This document shows, piece after piece, positions 1 through 8,991 of a stretch of DNA of 57,925 nt. This DNA comes from a virus: positions 1 through 57,925 of IMG/VR virus record IMGVR_UViG_3300009160_000051; one strand, written 5' to 3'. How positions within the stretch are numbered: the stretch's first letter is position 1; every line of letters begins with the position of its first letter. The translations under genes and the position numbers were made by a program. Below the pieces are notes generated by a model. It saw only the letters and a program-made list of their open reading frames with translations, made no database searches and had not been told where the DNA came from.

Positions 1-14
1 GCTGCTTGTGTCAT
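1..14 (-). CDS. Start of glycine-rich fibre protein (5' end, continues at 57925)
   Basis: The minus strand reads ATG ACA CAA GCA GC and runs off the window. It overlaps the stop of the gene at 11-277 as ATGA, the coupling used all through this arm. Joined to the other end of the window it stays in frame (14 + 301 = 315 bases) and would give one 104-residue protein starting MTQAAAGG. If the window is linear, this is only the first four codons of an unknown gene. Confidence 0.5.
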
Positions 15-277
15 AGGGTGCCTTTCAATGCACTGATTTCGTCATCAGTTAAACCGAGTTTTTTGAGTTTAGCTAGGGCAGATGCTTTATTTGTGGCTGC
101 ATTTTGTTGGTCAGAAATAGCTTTAGCTTGCAATCTAGTTAGTTCAGCATTAATCTGAGCATCTGTTACAGGAGCAGTTGTTGGTTTAATCCAAGTCACT
201 ACACCTGTGTCATTATTAAGTACATATTCAGCACCTTCAACCAAAGAAGAAATTGCTGTGGCTTTATCAATAATCAT
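11..277 (-). CDS. Small fibre-associated protein (88 aa)
   Basis: Not recognised by family. The N-terminal half holds a short YVLNNDTGVVTWIKP stretch, typical of small tail-fibre accessory proteins. The C-terminal half is helical with many Ala, Lys and Gln, ending in KLGLTDDEISALKG. It follows the fibre gene at 274-1266 with a 4-base overlap, as other small proteins follow the other fibre genes here. A role as fibre chaperone or fibre-tip partner is inferred from position only. Confidence 0.7.
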   Translation of the reverse strand: MIIDKATAISSLVEGAEYVLNNDTGVVTWIKPTTAPVTDAQINAELTRLQAKAISDQQNAATNKASALAKLKKLGLTDDEISALKGTL

Positions 278-1266
278 CCTGCAATCTCCATAAGAATAAT
301 AGTGTCTGTGTTAGCAATAGGTCTAAATTGTGAAGAAGCGTTACTTACATAACCATAAACTGTGTAAGTTGTTGCTGATGTAGTTGCTGGGGAATCATAA
401 AAATTAACCGCAATACTAAAACCTACGTTGCCACCCGGATTGTCATACATTGCATTTGGGTTAGCAGTTTTTAAATTAGTAGTGTTATTTCTATAAATAG
501 TTGCATAGGATTGGGCGTTGTCCTGACCATCTTGGGTCATACTAAATGTAGCCATTACATAAATTTTGCTAGTAGAAAACCTAGGGGTAATGCTTGCAGT
601 CAAACCTAATGAAGCAGGTGAAGTAGCAGTAATGGTTGTGTTTGACATAGTGTTGTTAGCACCAACTACTTGAATAATAGTTCCTGTCGGTGCCCATGCA
701 CCACTTGCTGCCATCTTAGCTGCTGTTACAGAACCATCTAACAGATACGCACTTGTTACTGCACCGCTAGTTGCGGGAATAGCTCCTACTACGCTAGATA
801 CATAAAAGCTCTCTGTAGTAATCAAGTCACCAGAAGATGCACCACTAGCCAGCACTACAGTAGTTCCGTTAGAAGCTGTGTAATCAGCAGAACCTAGCAA
901 TACACCGTTACGGTACACGCTAATATAGCCAGCAGTGTAGCTAGGAGGAGTAAAGGTTGTCTGACCAGCTGTGGCAGTAAATTCGGTTACGGTTCTATAG
1001 GCAGTTGTAGTTACACCAGATGCAGGGATACCTAAGTAACGTACAGATATATTGGCTGTAGCACTTGGAGGTGCAGCACTGAATGTGAGGGTTAAACCTG
1101 AAACAGAATAAGTGGTAGGATCTTGTAAGACACCTGAAACTGCTACAAGGATAGATGCAGTATTGGCAGGTGCAGCACTTAATGTGAAGGCTGTCTGTGA
1201 TCCAGTGCCACTGAACTGGTCGGTAAGGAATGCTACCGATGTGGGTTGATTACCAATATAGCTCAT
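274..1266 (-). CDS. Tail fibre / receptor-binding protein (330 aa)
   Basis: The N-terminal ~90 residues start MSYIGNQPTS and have a FSGTGSQTAFTLS beta-rich module also found at the start of the 450-residue fibre at 2340-3692, so this is probably the particle-attachment end. A second beta module (about 90-165) contains FTPPSYTAGYISVYRNG. The last ~135 residues start near PTGTIIQVV and end TIILMEIAG; the same C-terminal domain forms the bulk of the proteins at 1608-2150 and 56763-57269. Ser/Thr/Ala/Gly-rich composition with no long helices fits a trimeric beta fibre. Host receptor binding is inferred. Confidence 0.8.
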   Translation of the reverse strand: MSYIGNQPTSVAFLTDQFSGTGSQTAFTLSAAPANTASILVAVSGVLQDPTTYSVSGLTLTFSAAPPSATANISVRYLGIPASGVTTTAYRTVTEFTATAGQTTFTPPSYTAGYISVYRNGVLLGSADYTASNGTTVVLASGASSGDLITTESFYVSSVVGAIPATSGAVTSAYLLDGSVTAAKMAASGAWAPTGTIIQVVGANNTMSNTTITATSPASLGLTASITPRFSTSKIYVMATFSMTQDGQDNAQSYATIYRNNTTNLKTANPNAMYDNPGGNVGFSIAVNFYDSPATTSATTYTVYGYVSNASSQFRPIANTDTIILMEIAG

Positions 1267-1269
1267 AGA

Positions 1270-1611
1270 TTATTCCCAAACAGGAGTAGGTTCGACAGGG
1301 AAGTCGGGGGTTACTTGTGGTTGCGTAACTAAACCACGTAAGATGCCACGATAGGTTACAAAGTCAGCTGCATTAGCAAGACCTACATCGGAGAGTACAG
1401 ACCAATCTGAAGCAGCTAAGAGTGCTTTAGCTTGTTCTTTGCAACTAGCCTTAGCTACTGTGTCTTGTGTAGATTGCCATAAAGCATCGAGTTCAGCCTG
1501 TGTTGGTTTTGGTGATGCATCCAACCATGTTAAACCAGTATAAGAAGCTCCACTTAAGGACCATTGTTTTCCGACATAATTTTTTAAAAGTATTTGTGAG
1601 TAATCAATCAT
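1270..1611 (-). CDS. Small fibre-associated protein (113 aa)
   Basis: Resembles the small accessory proteins next to phage fibre genes: an N-terminal YSQILLKNYVGKQWSL segment, a proline-containing linker with PKPTQAELDALWQ, and a helical Ala-rich middle. It overlaps the fibre gene at 1608-2150 by four bases and is co-transcribed with it. The pairing of each fibre gene with one small downstream protein suggests a dedicated chaperone or tip protein. The exact function is unknown. Confidence 0.7.
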   Translation of the reverse strand: MIDYSQILLKNYVGKQWSLSGASYTGLTWLDASPKPTQAELDALWQSTQDTVAKASCKEQAKALLAASDWSVLSDVGLANAADFVTYRGILRGLVTQPQVTPDFPVEPTPVWE

Positions 1612-2150
1612 GCTGAAATCTCCATTGCAGTAATAGAAGATACAACCCTTTGGTCATAGTCTGTTGATGTTCTATCAGACTGTGTTCTATTAATGTATAC
1701 TGGCTGTCCAGCTTCATTCCATTGCCCAGACCACGCTTGCAGTTTATATGTAACTGCAGAAGTTGTTGCTGGGGAATCTAAATAAATTGCAACGCCTGTA
1801 TCCGTTGATTGACCTATTGCTGCAGAAATAGCTAATGTAGAATTAACTCTACCAGAAGAGGCATCACCCTTAAATATTTCTGTTCCATTTCTTAATAGAA
1901 ATACATAACCATGATTTGCATTGCCAGCAGTATTGTATGCAACAGAAATAAAAAGAAGAATCTTGCTGCTTGAACTTGACGGAGTAATAGTTACCGACAT
2001 ACCAGTAATATCAGTTTTTGTTTCTGATGAGATTACTTGTGTATCAGTTTTAGTTGCTTGTACAACTTGTAAAGTAGAACCTGCCGGCAGATTAGCTTTT
2101 GCAGGCACACCACTAGCCAAGCTGTTTGAGTTGATTTGACTAATAGCCAT
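1608..2150 (-). CDS. Short tail fibre with shared C-terminal domain (180 aa)
   Basis: Starts MAISQINSNSLASGV and passes within about 30 residues into the domain seen at the end of the fibre at 274-1266: STLQVVQ, a VTITPSSSSSKILL strand, YLDSPATTSAVTYKL and a final SSITAMEISA. It has no long shaft or obvious particle-attachment domain, so it may be a tip or an exchangeable head that joins another fibre. Overlaps its neighbours by one to four bases. Confidence 0.75.
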   Translation of the reverse strand: MAISQINSNSLASGVPAKANLPAGSTLQVVQATKTDTQVISSETKTDITGMSVTITPSSSSSKILLFISVAYNTAGNANHGYVFLLRNGTEIFKGDASSGRVNSTLAISAAIGQSTDTGVAIYLDSPATTSAVTYKLQAWSGQWNEAGQPVYINRTQSDRTSTDYDQRVVSSITAMEISA

Positions 2151-2353
2151 TATGCGTTCTCCGCTGGTAGGGGGACATTGCCTTCAGCCAGCCACTTAAG
2201 GTAGGCTTGGTAGTCGGTGTTGTCTAGATTAAACGGAAAAGACATCAATACACCGTTTTCTTCTTTGCAAGCTCCACACACTACTTCGGTAGTTGTGTTG
2301 TCAGAAAAATGTGTTGTTTTCTTTAATAATTTATACATTTTATAACTCCGCAC
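2150..2353 (-). CDS. Small fibre-associated protein (67 aa)
   Basis: Unrecognised. Has a CGACKEENGVLMSFPF segment and a C-terminal NTDYQAYLKWLAEGN helix; this YxxYLxWLAEGN-type ending is common in small proteins coded beside phage tail fibres. It starts inside the end of the 450-residue fibre gene (14-base overlap) and its stop shares a base with the next fibre start, so it is translationally coupled to both. Confidence 0.65.
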   Translation of the reverse strand: MRSYKMYKLLKKTTHFSDNTTTEVVCGACKEENGVLMSFPFNLDNTDYQAYLKWLAEGNVPLPAENA

Positions 2354-3692
2354 TAAAAGCTATTGAACCACTTGCATTATTGGTTTGATACATACCACAT
2401 TGACCAGCAGTAGCAGATGTATCTCCTGAGTTATACATAACTGCTATTTTTGTTGTAGTTCCGCTATCAAGCGTAAAACTATTAAATGTATGAGCAGTTC
2501 CAGCTTGATAAAAAACATAATATCCTGACCCTGTAGTTGCTACTAATGTTGGTACAGTTCTCATTTCGGTTGGGAAAAATGTCATACATTGAATAAATGT
2601 TGATGCATATCTATCACCAACACCAAGTCTTTGCCCTGTACCATTTGCATATCTGATGTAATATCGTTGGCAAAGAAGTGTTTCGGTACCAATGCTTCTG
2701 TAATCGAAAGTCGTTGCCTGTGTGCCTAGCTCAAGCTGAACTCCAGTAATTTGCCATGTGTTTCCATTGGTAGCAAATAGGTTTGTTTGACCGCTGACTG
2801 TGTAGTAATAGTTACCACTTACACCATTCGCTTGCCAAGTATTTGCTGTTAATCCGCTTGCAGAAGCTAAACCAAAATCTAAGTCAATACCACGATCATT
2901 GGTGCTTCCCCAAGTTCCACTTGTTGGACCCACAACAGTTATTGTTTTGTATTCCCAAGTGTTAGCAGTATTAATTGTGTATGAAAAACCAAAAGCATAC
3001 AGATTGTTTCCAGTTTGCATTGCACCACCAAATGTTCCTGTTACGGAACTACGCACCCAAAATGACAAAGTGACAGTTTTTGCGTCAGCAGTACCCCAGC
3101 CAAGGTCTGCCATGTTATAACCTTCAACATACTGACGAACGATGGCAAAATTAGTTCCAAGACTTGTTGCTTGGCTTGTAATTGTTGCTAATAACGAATT
3201 TTTAAAACCTGCGGGAGCGACAGATGATTGTTGGATAGTCATTGCCCCTGAGGTATTTTGGTAAGATGACCAACGATCTAATGTATAGTTATCTGAAATA
3301 GTACCGTTAAACGCTCTTTGATTTATTACCATCGCACCGTTGATAATACGGTTCTTGAAGCTAATACCTAAGTCTTGCTGTACATCAGCATTCAATGTGC
3401 TCCAGCTAACTGTGCCTTGGCTCGGTGTGATTGCCTGAGTCGTGGTGCTTAGATAGCGGACATAGACGTTGCTTGTACCAGCTGACGGGGCAGAGGTGAA
3501 GGTAATAGTCGTGCCACTAATAGTGTAAGCATCATTAGGTACTTGAACTACGTTATTAACTACTGCTTGAATGTCGTTAACGGAAGCTACTGTGCGTGAT
3601 AAGGTAAACGCAGTTGCTGAACCTGTGCCGTTAAAGTAGTCAGTACCTGAAATAAAGTTCTGACTTGTAGGAGTAGAACCGATGTAAGACAT
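2340..3692 (-). CDS. Tail fibre with carbohydrate-binding-type C-terminal region (450 aa)
   Basis: The N-terminal ~100 residues (MSYIGSTPTS, YFNGTGSATAFTLS, VYVRYLS) match the start of the fibre at 274-1266. From about residue 110 it changes to FKNRIINGAMVINQR followed by an all-beta region with YTLDRWSSYQN and LELGTQATTFDYRSI; this jelly-roll-like arrangement is common in phage fibres thought to bind sugars. The join between a shared N-terminus and a different C-terminus points to domain shuffling. Receptor binding is inferred. Confidence 0.8.
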   Translation of the reverse strand: MSYIGSTPTSQNFISGTDYFNGTGSATAFTLSRTVASVNDIQAVVNNVVQVPNDAYTISGTTITFTSAPSAGTSNVYVRYLSTTTQAITPSQGTVSWSTLNADVQQDLGISFKNRIINGAMVINQRAFNGTISDNYTLDRWSSYQNTSGAMTIQQSSVAPAGFKNSLLATITSQATSLGTNFAIVRQYVEGYNMADLGWGTADAKTVTLSFWVRSSVTGTFGGAMQTGNNLYAFGFSYTINTANTWEYKTITVVGPTSGTWGSTNDRGIDLDFGLASASGLTANTWQANGVSGNYYYTVSGQTNLFATNGNTWQITGVQLELGTQATTFDYRSIGTETLLCQRYYIRYANGTGQRLGVGDRYASTFIQCMTFFPTEMRTVPTLVATTGSGYYVFYQAGTAHTFNSFTLDSGTTTKIAVMYNSGDTSATAGQCGMYQTNNASGSIAFSAEL

Positions 3693-4018
3693 TATGCAAT
3701 CTCCAATAGAGAAGCAATAACGTCAGCACTAGATGCAGCAGAAGAAACTACCTTGAGTACATCAGCAGCCTCTAAGCAAAGCTTTTGATCTCCTCCGATA
3801 GGTACTAAAGAACCACCGACAGGTACTGTTGCACCCTTAACCAAGTAGTAATCTACAGCAGAAGAAGTAACATACACATCACAAGTAATAGGTGATGTTG
3901 TAGTGTTACCAATCGACATGCCGATGACAGTAGTTTGTGTTGACGAAGGGCAAGTATAAATCGTAGCAGCAGATGTGCCGACAGACTTGCTGAAGTAATT
4001 TTTAAAAGTATTAGCCAT
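3692..4018 (-). CDS. Small beta-rich virion protein (108 aa)
   Basis: Starts MANTFKNYFSKSVGTSAATIYTCP and continues as alternating short strands with Ser/Thr/Val-rich turns, ending VIASLLEIA. Its layout is like the 110-residue protein at 19419-19751 (small proteins with an IYT(C/V)P strand early and an Ile/Leu-rich end), so the two may be related small tail or head decoration proteins. It sits between two fibre genes. No enzymatic motif is seen. Confidence 0.7.
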   Translation of the reverse strand: MANTFKNYFSKSVGTSAATIYTCPSSTQTTVIGMSIGNTTTSPITCDVYVTSSAVDYYLVKGATVPVGGSLVPIGGDQKLCLEAADVLKVVSSAASSADVIASLLEIA

Positions 4019-4030
4019 GTGAGTTTGTCC

Positions 4031-5788
4031 TTATCCTAGTGCAATTGCTAAAGCTACTGCTGTTCCTGCTGGGTCACCAGAAGTAATAGTTGTAAATGAT
4101 ATAGTCCCAGATCCGTTTGTTTGTAACACTTGCCCGTTTGTACCATCAGTAGTAGGCAATGTGAATGCACCTACGAAAGAAGTTAAGTTACTGTCGTATG
4201 CTTGTATATCACTTCCGATAGTCAAGCCTAAAGATGTCTTTAGCGTGGCTCCAGATTCAGCTACAAAGTTAGTACCGTTACCGATAATGACTGCATTGTC
4301 AGTTGGAGTTAGTCCAGCTACATCAGCCAACTGTGCATCATAAGCCTGTACATCAGTACCAATTACTAAGCCCAAAGAAGTCTTCAGGGTAGCACCAGAC
4401 TCCACAACGAAGTTAGTACCATTGCCGATTATAACACCGTTATCTGTAGGTGTTAGTCCCGCTACGTCAGCTAACTGTGCATCGTAGCCTTGTACATCGG
4501 TACCGATAGCTAAACCTAAGAAGGAACGAGCAGAAGATCCACCTGCACCTAGGGTAGTTAAGTCTGCATCAAAAGCCTGTACATCGGTACCGATCACTAA
4601 GCCTAAAGCTGTTCTTGCTGCACCTGCTGAAGTAGCACCTGTACCACCATTAGCGATAGGCAGAGTGCCAGTGATATCAGCAGTACTGATATTCAAGTCA
4701 TCCCAAGAAGTATTAGTTCCGTCAGACTTTAAGTACTTACCTGATGCTGTTGTTTGTGCTGGTAGAAGATTGTTGATTGCAGCAGTAGCAGTAGAAGCAC
4801 CAGTACCACCGTCAGCAATAGCCAAGTCAGTAATGCCAGTGATAGATCCACCAGTAACACTTACGTTACTAGAATCTTGAGTAGCAATAGTACCAAGACC
4901 TAGAGATGTTCTAGCAGTAGCACCTGACTCAGCAACAAAGGCAGTACCATTACCTACAATAAAATTATTGTCAGTGGGAGTTAAAGCTGCAATAGCAGCC
5001 AAGTCAGCATCATAAGCCTGTACGTTAGTACCAATTACTAAACCTAAAGTTGTACGTGCTGTAGCTGCATCTGCATCATCAATTAAACTACGACCAAAGG
5101 TAGTGAGGTCTGCTACAGAAGCAGTACCTGATCCAGTAAAGTATGGGAGTTTATCTGCTGCAGAAGTTAGACCAGCTAAAGCTGCTAGCTCAGCATCATA
5201 GGCTTGTACATTAGTACCGATGGCTAAGCCAAGAGTAGTTCTTGCTGTAGCTGCATCTGCATCATCTACAAGAGTTCTACCAAATGCGGAGAAGTCAGCT
5301 ACTGCTGCTGTTCCTGAGCCAGTAAAGTATGGTAGCTTATTAGCTGCTGATGTAAGACCTGCAATTGCAGTTAAGTCAGCATCAAGAGGTTGCTTGCCAT
5401 CTATCTGAGTTTGAATAGCAGAGGTAACACCATCAACAAAGTTTAACTCAGTAGCTGTTGGAGTAAGGAGAGTACCATTCAGATCCAATGCATCGATGTA
5501 TGCAGTACCATCAATGTACAAATCTTTATACTGGTATGTAGCAGAACCCAAGTCTACAGTATTAGTAGTCTTAGGAATGGCACCACCTGTTGCTACTACG
5601 ATATCCTGAGCAGGACCAATCTTAGTGATAGGTGCACCTTCAGAAGTACTTCCGTCATGCGTATGACCTGAAGCTGCAACAAAGGCAGCAGCAACAGCAT
5701 CAAATTCTGCATCTAAATCCGATGCATTAATAATGTTACCGTCAGCAATATTGTTGACTGTATCGGCACGATTATAACCTGTAGACAT
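4031..5788 (-). CDS. Main tail fibre with tandem shaft repeats (585 aa)
   Basis: The N-terminus ([18 protein letters not shown], then GHTHDGS) is characteristic of podovirus tail fibres, where this end docks on the tail. The shaft holds tandem repeats: two ~61-residue units with [11 protein letters not shown] and FGR(T/S)L(V/I)[14 protein letters not shown], then ~41-residue units with [15 protein letters not shown] and SLGL(V/T)IG(T/S)D(V/I)QAYD. The end lacks a recognisable receptor domain, so tip domains may come from the downstream fibre genes. The DNA repeats make this gene prone to unequal recombination. Confidence 0.85.
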   Translation of the reverse strand: MSTGYNRADTVNNIADGNIINASDLDAEFDAVAAAFVAASGHTHDGSTSEGAPITKIGPAQDIVVATGGAIPKTTNTVDLGSATYQYKDLYIDGTAYIDALDLNGTLLTPTATELNFVDGVTSAIQTQIDGKQPLDADLTAIAGLTSAANKLPYFTGSGTAAVADFSAFGRTLVDDADAATARTTLGLAIGTNVQAYDAELAALAGLTSAADKLPYFTGSGTASVADLTTFGRSLIDDADAATARTTLGLVIGTNVQAYDADLAAIAALTPTDNNFIVGNGTAFVAESGATARTSLGLGTIATQDSSNVSVTGGSITGITDLAIADGGTGASTATAAINNLLPAQTTASGKYLKSDGTNTSWDDLNISTADITGTLPIANGGTGATSAGAARTALGLVIGTDVQAFDADLTTLGAGGSSARSFLGLAIGTDVQGYDAQLADVAGLTPTDNGVIIGNGTNFVVESGATLKTSLGLVIGTDVQAYDAQLADVAGLTPTDNAVIIGNGTNFVAESGATLKTSLGLTIGSDIQAYDSNLTSFVGAFTLPTTDGTNGQVLQTNGSGTISFTTITSGDPAGTAVALAIALG

Positions 5789-5797
5789 ATCTTTACC

Positions 5798-7777
5798 TTA
5801 TCGTCTGTCGAATGTTGCGTATTCTAAAGTTGCAGCATCAAGTGAGAATGGAGGATCTATACTCTCTGAAATAAACTGCAATGACACTGTAAATCCAGAA
5901 CCCACTACCTGTGTTTGAAATAACTTCTTTAATTTAGTTCCGTATCTAGCAGTACCGTAGGTAGCTGTAGGAGATCCATAAAAACCTACTGCACCTGTAT
6001 CATTTGATAGTGTTATCGTGTCAGGTTGTATCACACCTTCATCGTCAAAGTCAAGCTTTAAGTTAGCTGAAGTAGTTACGCTACCCGTAGGATCTGTATA
6101 CAAAAACATCTTATAAAATGTCTTACGTAATCTTGGGTCTGTCATTGGTACAAACGGAGTAGAGAATGTAGCTACAATGTCAGAACCATTAAAACTATTA
6201 CCTGACTCCATCCGATATACAAAGCCATCTGTATGAGCAAAGACTACTGTCTCAACTCTTGAGAAGTAATCACTGTCTGCTACAAAGGCTCTGATACCCC
6301 GTAACTCAGCCCAAGAGATTTCACCTGTCTCGTTACCGATGATCTGAGTACCTAAGATACCAACAGCATTCTGTGTAGTAACAGCAGTACTAAATCCAAA
6401 TAAACGATACTGTGACTTCTCTCGAATAACTACACTACAGAATGAAGTAGATGATCCAATGAAGCTAGTCACCTCACTCTGAATAGACTTCGATACTACA
6501 GCTAAACTAAAGTCACCAATCTTGTCTGTTGCACTTAATAGTCTTAGACCATCAGGACCTAAGAACATAATGTCAGAGCCAATCTCTTGGATGGTATCTG
6601 TATCAATACACCCAATGTTTAATGTGATTGGCTGTAGCTGAAAGTCAGCTAGTGTGTTTCCTACAAGCCGTGTAATCTTTTGTTGACTAAAGATAATCAA
6701 CTGTTCACGGAAAACAATCAATCCAGTGATTGCGCTACCTAGGTTAATATTGCCTGCACCATTAGCAGTACTAAAATCATTGTCAGTAAAAGGTGCAGTA
6801 AAAGTAAGTATGTCCCCTTTAGCAAAGAACATCTGATTCTTAAACCAGCAAATATGTTCTGCAGCTTGTACGTCACTTGGTGCAGAGTTTAATGCAGTGA
6901 AAGTAGTATTGTCATAAATGAAGGGGGCATTGACACTATCAACACCTGCAATCTTTTCTGTAGTACCAATACGATACTTCTCAAATCTATTCTTTGAACT
7001 ACCTGTTCTGTCAGCAGTTACAAATGTGATAGCTGCATTGTCTGCTGGACTAGATGCGAGGCTAGGGTTAATACTTAATGTTGCACCACCAGAAGTAACT
7101 GTTGCATCTGCTAGAACTGTGTAGATTAAATTTACACCTGCAATAGTAAATGTATCACCAGCTTGAGGTGCAGAAGTTAAACCATCTACAATTAAACTAG
7201 CACCTGTCTGTGCACCACCATTAACTAAGACAGTACCGTAGGTAGGAACATTTATCCTAGTCCACCCAGATCCTGTACTTTTAAATACAGAGTTATTACG
7301 TACTGCAATAGTGCTACCACGCCAAGCTGCTACACCAATAATATCACCAGCATTGCTAGTCACAGTTAATATAGCAGCATTAGCTGGGCTAGATGCAAGG
7401 CTAGTGGTTAAGGTTAATGTTGCACGTTTATATGTAGAGTTATATGAAACACCACCTGCTGCAATAGTATATGTACCTGTTACACCTGCAATAGTAAAGG
7501 TAGTACCTTCTGCAGGTGATGTATACAGACTACCTACTATAAGTGTAGTACCTGTCTGTCCACTACCGTGTACTCTTGGTGTACCATACGATGGAACATT
7601 AGCTGTGTCGTACTTAGTAAAGCCTTCAATCCTACGATAGCCACCCTCAATGGATGGTTCAAAATTACGTAGTACCCTAGCACTACCCGGCAAAGATATA
7701 CCGTGCTGTAGTGGAGGCAAGTTTGTTACTAGACCACCCCTAAACTCAAACGGGTACGTCTGCCATTTATCTGCCAT
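5798..7777 (-). CDS. Tail nozzle / tail tubular protein B-like (659 aa)
   Basis: The N-terminus (TYPFEFRGGLVTNLPP, then SARVLRNFEPS and GGYRRIEGF) is typical of the large beta-propeller nozzle protein of T7-like and related podovirus tails. It lies between the tail adaptor and the fibres, where gp12-type proteins lie. Residues ~65-145 and ~180-255 are two copies of one insert domain (TGTTLIVGSL / TFTIAGVTGTYT / SLASSPANAA versus TGASLIVDGL / TFTIAGVNLIYT / SLASSPADNA). The rest contains Trp/Gly strands such as VAAWRGSTIAVRNN. Sequence identity to T7 gp12 cannot be judged here. Confidence 0.75.
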   Translation of the reverse strand: MADKWQTYPFEFRGGLVTNLPPLQHGISLPGSARVLRNFEPSIEGGYRRIEGFTKYDTANVPSYGTPRVHGSGQTGTTLIVGSLYTSPAEGTTFTIAGVTGTYTIAAGGVSYNSTYKRATLTLTTSLASSPANAAILTVTSNAGDIIGVAAWRGSTIAVRNNSVFKSTGSGWTRINVPTYGTVLVNGGAQTGASLIVDGLTSAPQAGDTFTIAGVNLIYTVLADATVTSGGATLSINPSLASSPADNAAITFVTADRTGSSKNRFEKYRIGTTEKIAGVDSVNAPFIYDNTTFTALNSAPSDVQAAEHICWFKNQMFFAKGDILTFTAPFTDNDFSTANGAGNINLGSAITGLIVFREQLIIFSQQKITRLVGNTLADFQLQPITLNIGCIDTDTIQEIGSDIMFLGPDGLRLLSATDKIGDFSLAVVSKSIQSEVTSFIGSSTSFCSVVIREKSQYRLFGFSTAVTTQNAVGILGTQIIGNETGEISWAELRGIRAFVADSDYFSRVETVVFAHTDGFVYRMESGNSFNGSDIVATFSTPFVPMTDPRLRKTFYKMFLYTDPTGSVTTSANLKLDFDDEGVIQPDTITLSNDTGAVGFYGSPTATYGTARYGTKLKKLFQTQVVGSGFTVSLQFISESIDPPFSLDAATLEYATFDRR

Positions 7778-8499
7778 TAGTAAACCCTAAAGCCAGCAAT
7801 AGTACGTTTGTTAGTTGCTAGTGCAGTTCCTCTTACGTAGTCATACCGATTGATCAGCATGATACGCATGTGCTTAATACCATCTTCAAACTTTGCCTTA
7901 GCAATAGCTGCTGCTTGTTCATTACTACGGAACATATAAGCATAGTACATAGCCCCTTCGTCAATGATATGACGGTACATTTCAGGGATTATAGGGGTAT
8001 CTGTCGCATTCTCTAAAGCAGTAGTACTAGCATAGTATTCATATGCCAGAACAAAAGCTTCTTTAGGTGGAGGTACTAATCCAAATGTACGGTTAGGAGC
8101 TTGGAATACATATTGTGGTACATCACGGACACTAGTGTCGGTTGTGTACTCTTGGTCAGCAAACTTCTCTAAGTAATCTTCATAAGCAATGATACGAAGT
8201 TTAACTGTGTCGTTATTAAATGTAGAACTCTTCTTAATGCGGAAAGTATCGAAGTCAATAGTTTTTGCATTAGCAGGATAAGCATAGCGAGTAGTACCCG
8301 CAGTGAGTGTAGTTTCCTGTGTAGTATGATTCCAGTGCCATTGAAACTGCAACTGGTTGATATCTTGTATTGCTGAGTTTACTGCATCTTTAGCATGTGA
8401 ATAGAATCCTTTAGCACTAGCAAAGTTAGCACTTGTCAACTCTACTTCATTAAGACGTTTATTAACGTCATTAACTAAACCTAAGAAGTTATAAGCCAC
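7777..8499 (-). CDS. Tail adaptor / tail tubular protein A-like (240 aa)
   Basis: Mixed helical protein starting MAYNFLGLVNDVNKRLNEV, with a FQWHWNHTTQETTLTAG strand pair and a long C-terminal helix (RHIIDEGAMYYAYMFRSN, then AKAKFEDGIKHMR). Size, layout and position between capsid and nozzle fit the gp11-type adaptor that joins portal and nozzle. Start codon shares a base with the stop of neighbouring units, indicating coupling with the nozzle gene. Confidence 0.75.
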   Translation of the reverse strand: MAYNFLGLVNDVNKRLNEVELTSANFASAKGFYSHAKDAVNSAIQDINQLQFQWHWNHTTQETTLTAGTTRYAYPANAKTIDFDTFRIKKSSTFNNDTVKLRIIAYEDYLEKFADQEYTTDTSVRDVPQYVFQAPNRTFGLVPPPKEAFVLAYEYYASTTALENATDTPIIPEMYRHIIDEGAMYYAYMFRSNEQAAAIAKAKFEDGIKHMRIMLINRYDYVRGTALATNKRTIAGFRVY

Positions 8500-8566
8500 G
8501 CTATTGCCTTTATTCTAAAGAAAGAAAGATGGGGGCTTTTGACCCCCACCCTTATACATCAACTAC

Positions 8567-8974
8567 TTAAGCTAATTGCTCACGATCAACAGAAGATGCA
8601 GCATCTGCAGCTTTGTTTACGTCAACAACGATTGCAAAAACACGACCAGTGATAATGCCGGGTGAACCAGAGATAGAAGTTAATACATCAATGGTGTCAG
8701 CAGCAGGAATCAAACCAGCAGTACTGCCAGCCTTAACTGTGTTGATAGTAGCAGCATCAAAGCTAGTAGCAGACATGAAAGTAGTAGTACCATCTGTCAC
8801 TGCGACAGTATAGGTAGTAACATCAGGAACTGCAACTGTGTTTTGAAAACCAGCAGCCAATACCATAGTACCAGCAGGAACAGAGATTCCTACAGTAGTA
8901 CCAGAAGTAGCAGGCAAGCTAACAAACTTCTCGATTTTGTACGCATGATTACGTACTGATTGAACTAAAGCCAT
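8567..8974 (-). CDS. Capsid decoration-type protein (135 aa)
   Basis: All-beta, Val/Thr/Ala-rich protein directly downstream of the major capsid gene, with strands such as GTTVGISVPAGTMVLAAGF and TGRVFAIVVDVNK. A similar small beta protein commonly follows the capsid gene in podoviruses and coats the head. The role is inferred from fold impression and position. Confidence 0.65.
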   Translation of the reverse strand: MALVQSVRNHAYKIEKFVSLPATSGTTVGISVPAGTMVLAAGFQNTVAVPDVTTYTVAVTDGTTTFMSATSFDAATINTVKAGSTAGLIPAADTIDVLTSISGSPGIITGRVFAIVVDVNKAADAASSVDREQLA

Positions 8975-8991
8975 TTCTATTTCTCCTTAAA

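Noticed and set aside
11-5788. Diversity-generating retroelement in the fibre region
   Set aside because: No reverse-transcriptase gene and no template/variable repeat pair were seen.
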